Assembly: GCA_003222755.1 (NCBI GenBank)
Contig: QHXA01000419.1
Span: forward strand, 1 to 7,214
DNA length: 7,214 nucleotides
Direction: 5' to 3'
Source: Acidobacteriota bacterium
Lineage (GTDB): Bacteria > Acidobacteriota > Terriglobia > 20CM-2-55-15
Shown: piece after piece, positions 5,456-7,214 of the stretch
Position numbering within the stretch: position 1 is the stretch's first letter
Layout: each line of letters begins with the position of its first letter
Made by a program: the position numbers and the translations under genes
The notes under the pieces: generated by a model
Database searches by the model: none
What the model saw: only the letters and a program-made list of their open reading frames with translations
What the model was told of the DNA's origin: nothing

Positions 5456-7214
5456 CAAAGCAAACGACTGCTGTTGATGCTCATCGGAATCGTGCCGATC
5501 GTCGTGGGGCTCTGGCTCGGAACGGCATCGGCGCTTCAATCCAACTCGGAAAACGCTCCGGGGGTGATTAAGAAGAATGGACTCGATGTGGATATTCGAT
5601 CGCTCGGACGCCAAATCGCTGAAGAAATCGCGGCGCTTGGAAATCGCGTCGCGGACGAGATCAGCCCATCATCGCCAGCAGGGGGAAACATCGTTCCGCA
5701 AATCCAATTTCGCGGGGGCAACATTCAGGTGAACGACCCAAGTCTGGACAACATTCAAGTGTTTCCAGGTTTCCGGCCATTCGTCAAATACACGCAAAGT
5801 GAAACGTCAGTCGCCGCATATGGACCCAACATCGTCGCCGCATACAATTCGTCGGCGAACCAACCTTTAATACAGGCCAGCCCCACTACGCTCGCGTTCA
5901 CGCACCGGTTTTTATCGGCCTTCTCTGTCTCGAATGACGGCGGCAAAAGCTGGTCGAGCGGGTTCTTCCCTCCTTTGCCGGGCTCCAGTTTTACGTTTGG
6001 CGATCCGGCTCTTGACGTCGATCGTGACGGCAATTTCTATTTCGCCGGATTAGGCGCGAATGCCGCAGGGCAACCCACGATCCAGGTCAACAAATCAACG
6101 GATGGAGGCCGGACCTGGAGCGCCGCAGTCTTGGTGCAACAAGACAACGGGAGCGACAAGGAGTGGCTTGCAGTAGGACCCGACCCCGTGGATCGGGCCC
6201 GCGATAATGTTTACGTCACATGGTCCAGCTTTCAGACCAGTGGGGTGCAGTTGCGTTTCGGCCGCTCGGTTGATGGCGGGGCGACATGGAGCACGAAAAC
6301 CATCCTCGCCCCTGCCGCAAATCCCAATCCGGCGCTGCCTCAGAACGGGCTGCAGTTTTCAAACACCTATGTGGATAAAGTCACCGGCACGGTGTACATT
6401 CCGTTTCTGCACTTCAGCAATTCCGATCAGGATTTCATTCGCATCCTGATTTCGAATGATGCCGGCGAAACTTTCCGATTCGCGACCTTCAATGTTGCGC
6501 CTGACCCAACGCTGCTTCCGATCACTTCCGCCGGTGAACTGACGGATTGCCGATCGGGGGGACTCCGGCTGACGATTCACTCGGGTCCGGAGCAACCGTC
6601 ACGTTTCGGCGCAGCCGTTCGCAGCTTTAGGAATGCCTCGAGACTAACGACACAGCCGGCATTCGCGGCGCGAAATGGAATCCTCGATCTGGCCTGGTCC
6701 AACTCCACGAGCCTCATCTTTGGAGACCGCACCTCCAATTCCAACATCAAGTTCATGCGTTCGACCGATGGAGGAAACACCTGGTCCAGCCCCATTCAGG
6801 TGAACCCCTCCGTGGCCGCCGATACCCAACATGTACTGCCGTCCTTGTCGCTTGATGCGGGTCCGAACGACGTCCATATCGGGTACTACACGCAACATAC
6901 CGACGGTACTCTCGATGTCGACCTTGCCAATTCGAACGACCGGGGTGTGTCGTTCCCGTCCAACCGGACAGTCCGCCTTACCGGTTCGCCGATGAGTTTG
7001 CCTCCGACTAACGTCACTTTGTCGGCAACAACGTCAACCAACTACGACCGGACTATTCAGCCGTGCTACGCCCTTGGCGAGTACATGAGCGTCCGATCCG
7101 CCAACGGTAGTACGCACGTCCTCTGGGGCGATACTCACAACAGCGTGACACAACCTGTGAACGCACTCGACCCGATATCGGGTCTAACCCATCCGCAAGA
7201 AGATGTCGTGTATC
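5453..7214 (+). CDS. Exported sialidase-like Asp-box beta-propeller protein (3' partial)
   Basis: From GTG 5453 the frame stays open to the right edge: 587 complete codons with no stop, so the C-terminus is missing. A signal peptide has basic residues at 4-5, a hydrophobic core at 6-23 and a likely cut after TASA at 27, so the protein is secreted or periplasmic. A polar segment (about 28-105) precedes the propeller. Six Asp-box (BNR) motifs of the form S-x-D-G-G-x-x-W/F start at residues 160 (SNDGGKSW), 215 (STDGGRTW), 272 (SVDGGATW), 334 (SNDAGETF, degenerate), 437 (STDGGNTW) and 494 (SNDRGVSF, degenerate), mostly one per 55-62 residues, as expected for propeller blades. This is the sialidase/BNR fold, but the FRIP-type arginine motif of true sialidases was not seen near the N-terminus, so sialidase activity is doubtful; carbohydrate binding or another glycan-related role is possible. 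Two cysteines (366 and one near 542, in QPCYALGEY) might form a disulfide. Confidence 0.85.
   Translation, partial: MQSKRLLLMLIGIVPIVVGLWLGTASALQSNSENAPGVIKKNGLDVDIRSLGRQIAEEIAALGNRVADEISPSSPAGGNIVPQIQFRGGNIQVNDPSLDNIQVFPGFRPFVKYTQSETSVAAYGPNIVAAYNSSANQPLIQASPTTLAFTHRFLSAFSVSNDGGKSWSSGFFPPLPGSSFTFGDPALDVDRDGNFYFAGLGANAAGQPTIQVNKSTDGGRTWSAAVLVQQDNGSDKEWLAVGPDPVDRARDNVYVTWSSFQTSGVQLRFGRSVDGGATWSTKTILAPAANPNPALPQNGLQFSNTYVDKVTGTVYIPFLHFSNSDQDFIRILISNDAGETFRFATFNVAPDPTLLPITSAGELTDCRSGGLRLTIHSGPEQPSRFGAAVRSFRNASRLTTQPAFAARNGILDLAWSNSTSLIFGDRTSNSNIKFMRSTDGGNTWSSPIQVNPSVAADTQHVLPSLSLDAGPNDVHIGYYTQHTDGTLDVDLANSNDRGVSFPSNRTVRLTGSPMSLPPTNVTLSATTSTNYDRTIQPCYALGEYMSVRSANGSTHVLWGDTHNSVTQPVNALDPISGLTHPQEDVVY

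Overview
The window comes from a bacterium with an outer membrane. The gene content is a bactofilin-like beta-helix protein, a YaiO-type outer-membrane barrel, an UpxY/NusG-like antiterminator and an exported Asp-box propeller protein, in DNA of moderately high GC. This mix would fit an acidobacterium or a similar soil or environmental lineage. That placement is inference; no rRNA or other taxonomic marker is present. There are no tRNA or rRNA genes, insertion sequences, CRISPR arrays or phage genes.

Left part (1-2662, + strand): three tightly packed genes look like one transcription unit entering from upstream. They are a polymer-forming bactofilin-like protein (5' end outside the window), a YaiO-family outer-membrane protein whose TTG start overlaps the end of the first gene, and an unrecognised protein with about six membrane segments. 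Together they look like an envelope-associated module, possibly for building or exporting a surface polymer. The rest of that operon would lie to the left.

Middle part (2656-4904): a D-2-hydroxyacid dehydrogenase on the - strand converges on the module, overlapping it by 7 nt. It is divergent from an UpxY-like transcription antiterminator gene, which stands alone with no polysaccharide genes downstream. Next comes a small exported cupin protein with its own probable promoter and a probable intrinsic terminator.

Right part (4909-7214): a small coiled-coil protein on the - strand ends 4 nt after the cupin stop and carries the cupin terminator within its own 3' end. A 256-nt divergent gap follows, containing a candidate promoter and two small inverted repeats that share a 9-nt core. 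Then comes a long exported sialidase-like beta-propeller protein, recognised by six Asp-box motifs, which runs off the right edge. It starts with GTG and has no stop codon in the window.

The right-hand genes show no obvious shared pathway. The common theme is cell envelope and secretion: of the seven genes other than the antiterminator, three have a signal peptide and one is a membrane protein.
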